DNA of 64,000 nt from Streptomyces microflavus (GTDB lineage Bacteria; Actinomycetota; Actinomycetes; Streptomycetales; Streptomycetaceae), in the NCBI RefSeq assembly GCF_014650075.1, contig NZ_BMUG01000009.1, forward strand, positions 248,001 through 312,000. Direction: 5' to 3'. How positions within the stretch are numbered: the stretch's first letter is position 1; the number at the start of each line of letters is the position of its first letter. Below are positions 1 to 8,254 of this stretch, one piece after another. The notes below the pieces were generated by a model. The model was not told the DNA's origin, made no database searches, and saw nothing but the letters and a program-made list of their open reading frames with translations. Both the position numbers and the translations under genes were made by a program.

Positions 1-2
1 CG

Positions 3-2051
3 GCGGGTGCGGAGGAGCTGCTGCGCGAGGTCGCCGGGGGCGAGGAGGCGGGACCGTACGACTACCCGGCCACCGATGCCGTCGTGGAGCTGTGCGGCGG
101 GCTGCCGCTGGCGCTGCGGGTGGCCGCGTCCTCGCTCGGGGACCGTACGCGGAGCGCGCTCGCCGAGGATCTGCGCGCGTACGGTCCGGTGTCCCCCGTG
201 GACCGGGCCCTCTGGCTGCGCTACACCGACCAGAGCGAGGCGGCCCGCAGGCTGCTGCGGCGGCTCGCGCTGGCGGGCCGGGCCAGTCTCGGTGCGGCGG
301 CCGCCGCGGCCCTGCTGGCGGCCGACGAGCAGGAGGCCGGGCGGCGGCTGGCGGAGCTGACCCGGGCCGGGCTGCTCACCCACGTACGGGGATCGCGCTA
401 CCGGCTCCACGATCTCGTCCGGGGCTTCGCACTGGCCCGGCTGCTCGACGAGGAGGAGCCGGCCGAGCGGGCCGCCGCCCATGAGCGACTGCTGACGAAC
501 TACGCGGAACTGGCCGACGCGGTGATCCGCATGGTCGACGGGAAGATGTCGACCCGGGTCGGACAGTTCGGCTCGCACGGCTTCGGCTCGCTGGACTCGG
601 CGCTGCGCTGGCTGGACGACGAGTCCAGCTTCATCACCTCCGCTCTGCGCCACAGCGAGGGCGTCGACCAGGGCACGGTCCTGAACCTCCTGGGCGCCCT
701 CTGCGACTACTGCCTGCTGCGCGGTGACCTCTACCGCCTGGGCGAGATCAGCGAGCTGACCCGCTCCGTCGACCAGGGCCTGCTGGAGCGGTCCGTGCAG
801 TGGCGTACGGGGATCGCGGCCCGGCAGCTCGGCGAGCTGGACAAGGCCCGCACCACGCTCTCCTCGGTGGTCGGCCTGTATCGGGAGGCGCACAACGACT
901 CGGGGGCGGCCCTCGCCCTCTGCTCCCTCGGCATCACCCTGCACCACCAGGGCAACCTGACGGAGGCCGCCGCCCGGCTCGGTGAGGCGCTGGAGCTCCA
1001 GGCCTCCGAGTCGCAGGCCGAGGACCGCGCCTGGACCCTGCACGCGCTGGCGGCCGTCGAACGCGACCGGGGCAACCTGGGCCGCGCCCTCGCCCTGCTG
1101 GACACCGCGCTCACCCTGCACCGGGAGGGCGAGTCGCTGCACGGGGAGGCGTGGACGCGGTTCCAGCTCGGCCAGGTCCGCCTGCGTACGGGGGAGGTGG
1201 CGGCGGCCGAGGAGGCCCTGTCCACCGCCCTGGAGCTGTACGGGCGCACCCGCGACGGCCGCGGCGAGGCGTGGGCGATCACCCAGCTGGCCCGGGCCCG
1301 GCTGCTGGACGGCGACCCGGAGCCCGCGCTGGAGCAGCTCCGCGACGCGCTGGCCCGGCACCGGGACAACGAGGACGCGCGCGGTGAGGCGTGGACGCTG
1401 TACTACCTGGGCCAGGCGCTGGAGGAGGACGGCGACACCGTCGAGGCGGTACGGGAGCTGGAGCGGGCCCGGACGATGTTCTCCCGGATGCGGGACGTGT
1501 ACGGGCTGGCCTGCGCCCGCCACCACTCGGGCCGGGTGACCCGCGACCAGCGGGCCGCGCAGACGGGGAACCTGCGCAATTCGGGGTTCGCCCGGCAGCT
1601 CCTGATGGACGCCCGCGCCGACTTCCGGCGGATCGGGGTGGCGCACGGGGAGGCGTGGGCCTGCCTGGAGCTGGCGCTGATCGACGCGGGCAACAGCCGG
1701 GCGGCCCAGGCGCTCGCGCTGTGCGGCGAGGCGGTGGAGCTGTTCGCCTCGTACGGGGACGAGCGCGGGCGCGACTGGGCCCGGTTCCTGCGGTGCACGC
1801 TGCTGCCGTACGCCTCACCGGGCGGCAGCGAGGTGGGCACGGTGGTGGCGCAGCAGGAGCTGGCGGAGCTGGCCGCCGAGCACCACCCCGCCCGGGACAG
1901 CAGGCTGGAGCGGTGCGCGGAGGCGTACGCGGTGGTGCTGGACCGGGGGGTGGACCTGGAGGACGGCTGGCAGGCGTGGCGGCTCGGCCTGATCCCGACC
2001 CGCCACTCCCGCGAGGTCCTGGGCGTACCGCTGGAGGCGTCCCGCCCGTGA
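3..2051 (+). CDS. NB-ARC/TPR regulator, C-terminal part (5' end outside window)
   Basis: The open frame runs in from the left edge, so the start is missing; position 3 is only the first whole codon. The first visible residues include LCGGLPLALRVAAS, the GLPLA motif that ends an NB-ARC nucleotide-binding domain of the AfsR kind. Next comes a winged-helix-like linker (RYRLHDLVRGFAL), then a series of about 40-residue TPR-like repeats marked by recurring GEAWT/GEAWA motifs. Family knowledge suggests a large ATP-binding transcriptional regulator or signalling STAND protein with a TPR sensor tail. Whether a SARP-type DNA-binding domain precedes it cannot be seen. It converges on the next gene with a 31-bp gap. 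Confidence 0.8.
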   Translation, partial: AGAEELLREVAGGEEAGPYDYPATDAVVELCGGLPLALRVAASSLGDRTRSALAEDLRAYGPVSPVDRALWLRYTDQSEAARRLLRRLALAGRASLGAAAAAALLAADEQEAGRRLAELTRAGLLTHVRGSRYRLHDLVRGFALARLLDEEEPAERAAAHERLLTNYAELADAVIRMVDGKMSTRVGQFGSHGFGSLDSALRWLDDESSFITSALRHSEGVDQGTVLNLLGALCDYCLLRGDLYRLGEISELTRSVDQGLLERSVQWRTGIAARQLGELDKARTTLSSVVGLYREAHNDSGAALALCSLGITLHHQGNLTEAAARLGEALELQASESQAEDRAWTLHALAAVERDRGNLGRALALLDTALTLHREGESLHGEAWTRFQLGQVRLRTGEVAAAEEALSTALELYGRTRDGRGEAWAITQLARARLLDGDPEPALEQLRDALARHRDNEDARGEAWTLYYLGQALEEDGDTVEAVRELERARTMFSRMRDVYGLACARHHSGRVTRDQRAAQTGNLRNSGFARQLLMDARADFRRIGVAHGEAWACLELALIDAGNSRAAQALALCGEAVELFASYGDERGRDWARFLRCTLLPYASPGGSEVGTVVAQQELAELAAEHHPARDSRLERCAEAYAVVLDRGVDLEDGWQAWRLGLIPTRHSREVLGVPLEASRP

Positions 2052-2082
2052 CCGTACGTCCCGTCCCTTCACCGTGCCGGGT

Positions 2083-3069
2083 TCACCCCCGGCGGCCGCC
2101 GTGCAGCCGGGCGCGCAGGAGGTTGGGGTCCTCGGCCGTGGTGTAGGCGGCGCTGAGGACGTACACCTCCCTGCCGCGCACGGCTACGGAGGTGGGGTTC
2201 TGGAGTCCGTCCCCGGCGTCCAGCACGGTGGTGGCGGTGCCGTCGGGCCGGATGCGTACGACCTTGTTGGGCGCGTTGAGGGTGGCGAGCACCTCGTCGC
2301 CCCGGCCGGTGAAGGCGAAGTCGTCGATACCGGCCAGGCCTGTCGCCTTCACCTGCGGCGCTCCCGCCCGGTTCCCGTGCCGGATCGGGATGCGCAGGAG
2401 GGTGCCCCTGTCGAGGTTGGTCACCCACAGGGCGCCGTCGTGCACCTTCGCCCCGTTGGCTCCGAGGAAGCCGTCCGGGGCGAGCTCGGGTGCGGTCGAC
2501 CACGCGGTGGGCCGGCCCCCGGAGAGCGGCACGGTCCATACGGTGCCGAGCACCGAGTCGGTGATGTAGAGCCGCCCGCTGTGCCGGTCGAGGGCCAGTC
2601 CGTTGGGTACGCCGTCCGGGGGCAGCGCGGCGATGCGCTCGGGGGCCCGGCCCGGGGCCAGCCGCCACAAGCCTGTCAGGTCGGCGGCGCCGGTCGCGTA
2701 CAGCACGTATGTGGCACCGCCGGGGGCGTGGACGATGCCGGTGGTCATGGGGAAGCCGAGGACGGGGGTCCTGACCCCGGCGTCGGCGGGCGCGGGGAGG
2801 GTCGCCAGGATGCGGGTGGTGCCGCGAGGCGTGATCCGGGCGATCTGGCGGCCGGCGGCGAAGGTGATGTGCGCCGAGCCGTCGGGGAGCAGGGCGATGT
2901 TCTCCGGCAGCTGGCCCGCGGCCAGGTCGAAGTGGGACGCGATCCGGACGTCGCTCAGGGGCTTGGGGTCCGTCGGGGTGGCGTCGGCCGGGAGGGCGAC
3001 GGCGAGGGCCGCCGCGACCGAGGCCGCGACGGTCGCGACGATGCTGCTGCGCTGGGGCATGGGCGACAT
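2083..3069 (-). CDS. Secreted SMP-30/gluconolactonase-like beta-propeller protein
   Basis: A 328-residue protein with a Sec-type signal peptide: a short polar start, a hydrophobic stretch (IVATVAASVAAALAVALP) and an ADA-type cleavage site near residue 29. The mature part has repeated units such as ENIALLPDGSAHITF and NGLALDRHSGRLYITDS, typical of SMP-30/NHL six-bladed propellers. The ATG at 3069 is preferred over the upstream in-frame starts because GAAGGA sits at the right spacing. The substrate is unknown; lactonase or simple binding roles are both possible. The gene is monocistronic as far as the sequence shows. Confidence 0.75.
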   Translation of the reverse strand: MSPMPQRSSIVATVAASVAAALAVALPADATPTDPKPLSDVRIASHFDLAAGQLPENIALLPDGSAHITFAAGRQIARITPRGTTRILATLPAPADAGVRTPVLGFPMTTGIVHAPGGATYVLYATGAADLTGLWRLAPGRAPERIAALPPDGVPNGLALDRHSGRLYITDSVLGTVWTVPLSGGRPTAWSTAPELAPDGFLGANGAKVHDGALWVTNLDRGTLLRIPIRHGNRAGAPQVKATGLAGIDDFAFTGRGDEVLATLNAPNKVVRIRPDGTATTVLDAGDGLQNPTSVAVRGREVYVLSAAYTTAEDPNLLRARLHGGRRG

Positions 3070-3252
3070 GGGTTCCTTCACTGTTCTCAGGCGTGCGGGC
3101 ATGCTGCAGCCAGGGTGGGTGCCGAGGGGGCGGGAAGCCGGTAGGTGCGGGCTGAACACGGCGGTGTCCGACCGTAGTTCGAGCGTTTCCAGCCATGGGA
3201 GGGGGCCGAGGAGTCTGCTTCCCCGGTCAGGTGGGCGGGGTTCGTTCCCGGG

Positions 3253-4152
3253 TCAGGCGGGGCGGGGTTCGGCGCCCCGGGGCGGCCGGGCCGCCTCGCC
3301 CGGCCCGCCGGCGTGGGCGAGGAGCTTCAAGGCGGTCGCCGAGGGCGAGCCCGGGGCCGCCGTGGCGACCACCAGAGCGGGTCCGTCTCCTTGCGGGCTC
3401 TGGAGGGTCTGCTGCGTCACGGTCAGGGGCCCGACCGTGGGGTGGTGCATCGCGTAGTCGGCGACATCGCAGGCCAGGATCCGGTGATCCGCCCACATGG
3501 TGGCGAACTCCGGGCTGCGCATGGTCAGTTCACCGACGAGTGCGGCCAGCAGGGGATCGTCCGGGTACCGGCCGGCGGTCAGGCGCAGGTTCCCGACCAC
3601 GGCCCTGGCCTTGGCGGGCCAGTCGACGTACAGGTCACGGGTGTGGGCGTCGAGGAACACCGATCTGGCCATGTTCGGCCGTCGGCCCGGTTCGTCGGGG
3701 CCGTCCCGGTCGAGATGGCCCGCGAACAACGCGTGCCCCTGGGTGTTCCAGGCCAGTACGTCACTACGGCGGCCGACGACGATGGCGGGGGTGCCTCCGA
3801 GCGCTGCCAGCAACGCGCCGGTGGCCGGGGGAAGATGCTCGGGGCGGGGGCGGGGTGCGGCCCTGCCCCGCTTCGGTGCACGGGCGAGCTCGTGCAGATG
3901 GGCCCGCTCGGACTCGTCCAGACGCAGGGCGGTGGCGATGGCGTCGAGAACCTCACGTGAGGCGTTGCGCGACTGGCCCTGCTCCAGCCGGGCGTAGTAG
4001 GGAGCGCTGATGCCCGCGAGCATCGCCAGCTCCTCCCGACGCAGCCCCGGCACCCGGCGCCGCTCGCCGTAGGTCCGCAACCCGATGTCCTCGGGGTGCA
4101 GCAGGCCCCGGCGTGCCTGGAGGAAGTCGGCGAGCTGCCCGTGCTTGGTCAT
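3253..4152 (-). CDS. XRE-family regulator with MmyB-like ligand-binding domain
   Basis: A 299-residue regulator. Residues about 10-75 hold a helix-turn-helix (RREELAMLAGISAPYYARLEQG), and the rest matches the MmyB-like PAS-related domain seen in many actinomycete XRE proteins (ending WADHRILACDVADYAMHHP and a VGPLTV segment). The ATG at 4152 begins MTKHGQLADFL, the usual start for this family; the longer frame upstream has no family-like sequence. It is divergent from the SRPBCC gene at 4289 with a 136-bp shared upstream region, which suggests it controls that gene and itself. The ligand is unknown. Confidence 0.85.
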   Translation of the reverse strand: MTKHGQLADFLQARRGLLHPEDIGLRTYGERRRVPGLRREELAMLAGISAPYYARLEQGQSRNASREVLDAIATALRLDESERAHLHELARAPKRGRAAPRPRPEHLPPATGALLAALGGTPAIVVGRRSDVLAWNTQGHALFAGHLDRDGPDEPGRRPNMARSVFLDAHTRDLYVDWPAKARAVVGNLRLTAGRYPDDPLLAALVGELTMRSPEFATMWADHRILACDVADYAMHHPTVGPLTVTQQTLQSPQGDGPALVVATAAPGSPSATALKLLAHAGGPGEAARPPRGAEPRPA

Positions 4153-4288
4153 GGGACCGAGTATGCGGAGCGCCGCCGGCTCGCGCCTCACCCTGCCGGG
4201 GTGCGGATCCACAGGGTGTGGCTGCTCCCCGTGCCGGTCCCCAGGATGAGCCGCGTATCTCCTCGACTCGACAACGTACGGAGCACCC

Positions 4289-4816
4289 ATGAGCGCCACC
4301 ACGTCCGAGAGCACCGACCCCGGCCCGCCCCAGCCGCCGGCCGGGCTCGATCTGACGCCCTTCGCCTTCTCCAGGCGGTGCTGGGTCGCCTTGGCGCCGG
4401 ACTCCGTCTACCGCCTGATCAGCGATGTCTCACTGATCGAGCTGTGGAGCCCGAGCGCCAGTGCGGTGAGCTACGAGCCGGGGGACGGCCCCTGGGTCGG
4501 CGCGCGGTTCCACGGCCGCAACCGCCGGGACGGGCGTGAATGGGGCACCCGTTCCGAGGTGGTGCGGGCCGATCCTGGTTCCGCGTTCGCCTTCGTCGTC
4601 GGCGGCGCCGAGCACGGCATCGTGCGCTGGGAGTGGCTCCTCCGCAAGCAGGGCACAGGCAGCATCGTCGAGCAGACCTGGCGGCTGCTGCGTACCGACC
4701 CGGTTCTGGGCGACACGCCCGGGGACCTCCACGCGCTGCGGGACCACATGGCGCGGAGCGCGGAGTCCACCCTGCTCGCCCTGGCGGAGTGGATCGCGGG
4801 CCGCGGCGCTCACTGA
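4289..4816 (+). CDS. SRPBCC (START/polyketide cyclase-like) family protein
   Basis: A 175-residue protein with the helix-grip SRPBCC pattern: an N-terminal strand followed by VYRLISDVSLIELWSP, the central VGARFHGRNR strand pair, and a C-terminal long helix (DHMARSAESTLLALAEWI). Such folds bind hydrophobic ligands; no catalytic residues can be assigned. A GGAG lies 6 bases before the ATG. Divergent from the MmyB-like regulator, its likely controller. Lipid or aromatic compound binding is an inference. Confidence 0.75.
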   Translation: MSATTSESTDPGPPQPPAGLDLTPFAFSRRCWVALAPDSVYRLISDVSLIELWSPSASAVSYEPGDGPWVGARFHGRNRRDGREWGTRSEVVRADPGSAFAFVVGGAEHGIVRWEWLLRKQGTGSIVEQTWRLLRTDPVLGDTPGDLHALRDHMARSAESTLLALAEWIAGRGAH

Positions 4817-4923
4817 CGGCACACTCGCGGTCACGTTCGCGTTCGCGGTACGGAGGACCGGCCGCGCCCCCGCCGTAGCGGAGGCTCCAGCCGGTTCCCC
4901 CGGACGGAGCCCGTGCCCCGGGC

Positions 4924-5169
4924 CTACTTCTCGGCGGTCGCCCCGGGGGCCCCGCTCGTGGCGGCCTCGGGGGCGGCCGGGTCGGGTGCCTCCTCGAAGT
5001 TCACCCGCCCCATGTGCCGGTTCATCGACTTCATCAGCTGCCACACGCCGACGGCAAGGGCCGCGAAGACGAGGAAGCCGAGAACGCCGGGGGTGACCTT
5101 GTTCTTGTCGAGCTCGGCGGCGAGCGGGACGACGTGCGTCAGTGCCTGGGTCGCGTACATATCAGGCAT
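4924..5169 (-). CDS. Small membrane protein downstream of mca
   Basis: An 81-residue protein with one membrane segment (PGVLGFLVFAALAVGVWQLM, about residues 27-46) followed by a short basic stretch and an acidic, Ala/Pro-rich tail. The frame starts inside the end of mca: ATG at 5169 overlaps the mca stop by 8 bases; an ATG at 5160 just past the stop is an equally good alternative. Translational coupling with mca is likely. I recall it as conserved beside mca in streptomycetes, but no function is known to me. Confidence 0.7.
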   Translation of the reverse strand: MPDMYATQALTHVVPLAAELDKNKVTPGVLGFLVFAALAVGVWQLMKSMNRHMGRVNFEEAPDPAAPEAATSGAPGATAEK

Positions 5170-6043
5170 TGTCGCGGATGCCCGCGAAGAGGTCGCTCTC
5201 GGGGAGGGAGGTATCGACGAGAGACTTCGCCAGCTCGTACTCCTCGGTCGGCCAGACCTCGCGCTGGACGTCCATCGGAACCCGGAACCAGCCGCCCTCC
5301 GGATCGATCTGCGTGGCGTGCGCGATCAGCGCCTTGTCACGGATCTCGAAGAACTCGTCGCAGGGAACGTGCGTGGTCAGCGTGCGCTCGACGCGCTCGA
5401 ACTCCTTCCAGCGCTCCAGCCACTCCCCGTACGGCGACTCCAGGCCGCGCGCGAGCAGTGCCTCGTGCAGAGCGACGGTGCGCGGCCGGTTGAAGCCCTG
5501 GTTGTAGTAGAGCTTCTGCGGCTCCCAGACCGGGCCGAACTCCGCCTCCGGGAACGCCTCCGCGTCCGCCGCACCGTCGAACGCGATCATCGAGATCGTG
5601 TGCGTCATGATGTGGTCGGGGTGCGGGTAGCCGCCGTTCTCGTCGTACGTGGTGATGACCTGGGGCCGGAAGGCGCGGATCTTCGCCACCAGGCGCCCGG
5701 CCGCGACCTGGGGGTCCTCCAGCGCGAAGCAGCCCTCGGGCAGCGGCGGCAGCGGATCGCCCTCGGGGAGCCCTGAGTCGACGAAGCCGAGCCACTCCTG
5801 CTGGACGCCCAGGATCTCCCGGGCCTCGTCCATCTCCTTCTTGCGCACCTCGTGGATGTTCTTCTCGATGTACGCGTCGCCCTGGAGCTTCGGGTTGAGG
5901 ATGGAGCCGCGCTCGCCTCCCGTGCAGGTCACGACCAGCACGTCCACCCCCTCGGACACGTACTTGGCCATGGTGGCCGCGCCCTTGCTCGACTCGTCGT
6001 CGGGGTGGGCGTGAACGGCCATCAGTCGCAGCTGCTCAGTCAA
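5162..6043 (-). CDS. mca: Mycothiol S-conjugate amidase Mca
   Basis: A 293-residue zinc hydrolase of the PIG-L/LmbE family. Zinc ligands are visible as AHPDDE (His13, Asp16) and HPDH (His144), with the family region TGGERGSILNP. Mca cleaves mycothiol S-conjugates of electrophiles and antibiotics into glucosamine-inositol and a mercapturic acid for export; it acts in the cytoplasm. Length and the segment YDENGGYPHPDH fit Mca rather than the related deacetylase MshB. It is divergent from the DUF4307 gene and forms an operon with a small membrane protein. In S. coelicolor mca is a SigR target, but I found no correctly spaced SigR promoter here. Confidence 0.93.
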   Translation of the reverse strand: MTEQLRLMAVHAHPDDESSKGAATMAKYVSEGVDVLVVTCTGGERGSILNPKLQGDAYIEKNIHEVRKKEMDEAREILGVQQEWLGFVDSGLPEGDPLPPLPEGCFALEDPQVAAGRLVAKIRAFRPQVITTYDENGGYPHPDHIMTHTISMIAFDGAADAEAFPEAEFGPVWEPQKLYYNQGFNRPRTVALHEALLARGLESPYGEWLERWKEFERVERTLTTHVPCDEFFEIRDKALIAHATQIDPEGGWFRVPMDVQREVWPTEEYELAKSLVDTSLPESDLFAGIRDNA

Positions 6044-6165
6044 AGCTCGATCCTCAGTGATGTGGTCGCGATGTGGGGCGCGGTCGGATGACGCACGGGC
6101 GACTTCTATAGTGACCGAACGGGGAGGTGGAAAATTCCTCGTTGCCCGGACCGGAGGGAAAGATC

Positions 6166-6582
6166 ATGACGGCGGTTCGCGAAGCCACGCCCGAGGGGCG
6201 GTACGGCAGGACCGATGATCAGCGCGCGGACCGCAAGCTGAAGATCGTCGGTTCGGTGCTGGGCGTCGCGCTGCTCGGCGTGGTCGGCTGGATCGGTTAC
6301 GGCTATGTGACCGGCCAGGGCATCAGCGCCGAGCTGATCAAGTTCGACATCGTCTCCGACGTGCGGACCGAGGCCCACCTCGAAGTGCGCAAGGACCGCG
6401 AGGTCGACGGCTACTGCACCGTACGGGCCCTGAGCAAGGACGGCAGCGAGGTCGGCCGCAAGGAGGCCCGCTTCGCGCCCGGCGCCGACCGGATCGACGA
6501 GCTCGTGGTGATGCGGACGCGGGCGCTGGCGACCGCGGTCGAGCTCACGGGCTGCACCGCGGACAGCTCTCCGGCCCGCTGA
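6166..6582 (+). CDS. DUF4307 membrane-anchored protein
   Basis: A 138-residue protein: a polar N-terminus (GRYGRTDDQR), one transmembrane segment (IVGSVLGVALLGVVGWIGYGY) and an extracytoplasmic domain with two cysteines (GYCTVRA and ELTGC) that may form a disulfide. This is the DUF4307 layout, function unknown. ATG 6166 is chosen over the upstream GTG at 6127 because GGAGGG lies 8 bases before it. Divergent from mca and upstream of greA, the usual actinomycete context. Confidence 0.85.
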   Translation: MTAVREATPEGRYGRTDDQRADRKLKIVGSVLGVALLGVVGWIGYGYVTGQGISAELIKFDIVSDVRTEAHLEVRKDREVDGYCTVRALSKDGSEVGRKEARFAPGADRIDELVVMRTRALATAVELTGCTADSSPAR

Positions 6583-6750
6583 ACCGCCCGGGGTCCCGCA
6601 TCTGACGCACCCCGTCTGACCTGCGCCTTCCGGCGGTGGAGCAGTCCACCCGGACGTGTGACGGTTTACCTTCTCCCCCTTTTCCTGCGGAATTGTTAGG
6701 CTCGTGGTTTCGCCCACCCGTGGCAGCACATGCTTCCGGGTAGGGCGATG

Positions 6751-6788
6751 CTTTGTATTCCCAGCACCGCTTTGTATTTCCAGCACCG
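6751..6788 (+). repeat. 19-bp tandem direct repeat in the greA leader
   Basis: Two adjacent copies of CTTTGTATTYCCAGCACCG (6751-6769 and 6770-6788) differ at one base. They end just before the greA ribosome binding site GAGGAG (6791-6796). Whether they are a regulatory site or a slippage duplication is unknown. Confidence 0.85.
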
Positions 6789-6801
6789 ACGAGGAGCACC
6801 T

Positions 6802-7299
6802 GTGACCCAGACCAGCGAAAACGTCACCTGGCTCACGCAGGAGGCGTACAACCAGCTCAAGGCCGAGCTGGAGCACCTGTCTGGTCCCGCGCGCACGGAG
6901 ATCGCCGTCAAGATCGCGGCGGCCCGTGAGGAGGGTGACCTCCGGGAGAACGGCGGGTACCACGCGGCCAAGGAGGAGCAGGGCAAGATGGAGCTGCGGG
7001 TGCGCCAGCTCACCCAGCTCCTGGAGCACGCGAAGGTCGGCGAGGCGCCGGCCGACGACGGCGTGGTCGAGCCCGGCATGGTCGTGACGATCGCCTTCGA
7101 CGGCGACGAGGACGACACGACGACCTTCCTGCTGGCCTCGCGCGAGTACGCCAGCTCGGACATCGAGACGTACTCCCCGCAGTCCCCGCTCGGCATCGGC
7201 GTGAACGGCAAGCGCACCGGCGAGGACGCCGAGTACGAGCTGCCGAACGGCAAGACGGCCACGGTGAAGATCCTGGCGGCGAAGCCGTACACGGGCTGA
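6802..7299 (+). CDS. greA: Transcription elongation factor GreA
   Basis: A 165-residue protein with the two GreA domains: an N-terminal antiparallel coiled coil (WLTQEAYNQLKAELEHL ... AAREEGDLRENGGYHAAKEEQ) whose acidic tip DLREN directs transcript cleavage by stalled RNA polymerase, and a C-terminal FKBP-like domain (SPLGIGVNGKRTGEDAEYEL). GTG 6802 is chosen since GAGGAG precedes it by 5 bases and family similarity begins there. The 219-base leader from the preceding gene carries a tandem 19-bp repeat. It ends at a very strong bidirectional terminator. Confidence 0.93.
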   Translation: MTQTSENVTWLTQEAYNQLKAELEHLSGPARTEIAVKIAAAREEGDLRENGGYHAAKEEQGKMELRVRQLTQLLEHAKVGEAPADDGVVEPGMVVTIAFDGDEDDTTTFLLASREYASSDIETYSPQSPLGIGVNGKRTGEDAEYELPNGKTATVKILAAKPYTG

Positions 7300-7321
7300 C
7301 ACCCCGGCCCACCACGACGGA

Positions 7322-7372
7322 ACGACGCGGGAGCCCCGGCCTTCATCGAGAAGGCCGGGGCTCCCGCGTCGT
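7322..7372. terminator. Bidirectional terminator between greA and the ABC permease
   Basis: A perfect 22-bp stem (arms 7322-7343 and 7351-7372) with a 7-base loop lies between convergent greA and the permease gene. The stem is GC-rich without a long U tract, as usual in Streptomyces. Confidence 0.9.
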
Positions 7373-7390
7373 CGGTGGGTCCTCGGTACG

Positions 7391-8254
7391 TCAGACGGTC
7401 GCCGAGCGGTACTTGCGGACCGCCAGGCTCCGGAACACCACGATGATCAGGACCGACCAGATCACCGAGGCGATGATCGGGTGCTCCATCGGCCACGCCC
7501 CGGTGACCGACTTCGGCACCCCCGGCATGGTGTTCCCGAAGAGTTCACGGGCGCCCGCCACCGTGGCGCTGAAGGGGTTCCACTCGGCGACGTGCTGCAG
7601 GAACGTCGGCATGCCGGTGACCGGTACGAAGGCGTTCGAGATGAACGTCAGCGGGAACAGCCAGATCAGCCCGCCGGAGGTCGCCGCCTCCGGGGTCCGC
7701 ACGGACAGGCCGATCAGGGCGCCGATCCAGGAGAACGCGTAGCCCAGCAGGAGCAGCAGCAGGAAACCGCAGAGCACCTTGCCGATGTTCTCGTGGGTGC
7801 GCCAGCCGACGATCAGGGCGACCCCCGCGAGCACCACGAGGGTGAGGGTGGTCTGGACGAGGTCGGCGAGCGTCCGCCCGGTGAGGACGGCTCCCCGGGC
7901 CATGGGGAGCGACCGGAAACGGTCGATGAGCCCCTTGTGCATGTCGTCGGCGATGCCCGCGCCGGCGCCCGCTGTGGCGAAGGTGACGGTCTGGGCGAAG
8001 ATGCCCGCCATCAGGAACTCCTTGTACAGCTGCGGGTCGGTCGAGCCGCCGATGCTGATGGAGCCGCCGAAGACGTACGTGAAGAGCACCACGAACATGA
8101 TCGGCTGGATCAGCCCGAAGATCACCATTTCGGGGATCCGGGTCATGCGGATCAGGTTCCGCTTGGCGACGACGAGTGAGTCCCGGACCGACTGCATGAC
8201 GCCGCCGGACGGGCGGGGGGTCAGGACGGGGGCGTCCTTGGTGGTGACGCTCAC
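7391..8254 (-). CDS. ABC-2 type permease (DrrB-like)
   Basis: A 287-residue membrane protein with about six hydrophobic segments (for example MVIFGLIQPIMFVVLFTYVF and IIASVIWSVLIIVVF) and the ABC-2 signature region GLIWLFPLTFISNAFVPVTG. The GTG start at 8254 overlaps the stop of the ATPase gene as GTGA, so the two are translationally coupled. With the ATPase it should form a DrrAB-type exporter of a hydrophobic drug or lipid; the substrate is not evident. An upstream in-frame extension exists but only antisense-reads the ATPase gene. Confidence 0.88.
   Translation of the reverse strand: MSVTTKDAPVLTPRPSGGVMQSVRDSLVVAKRNLIRMTRIPEMVIFGLIQPIMFVVLFTYVFGGSISIGGSTDPQLYKEFLMAGIFAQTVTFATAGAGAGIADDMHKGLIDRFRSLPMARGAVLTGRTLADLVQTTLTLVVLAGVALIVGWRTHENIGKVLCGFLLLLLLGYAFSWIGALIGLSVRTPEAATSGGLIWLFPLTFISNAFVPVTGMPTFLQHVAEWNPFSATVAGARELFGNTMPGVPKSVTGAWPMEHPIIASVIWSVLIIVVFRSLAVRKYRSATV

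Noticed and set aside
6113..6138. GGAAT on the minus strand upstream of mca as a SigR promoter.
   Set aside because: The only GTT is 13 bases away rather than 18, so spacing is wrong.
6690..6710. TTAGGCT upstream of greA as an iron-box (DmdR) half site.
   Set aside because: Only one half site is present and greA is not an expected iron-regulated gene.
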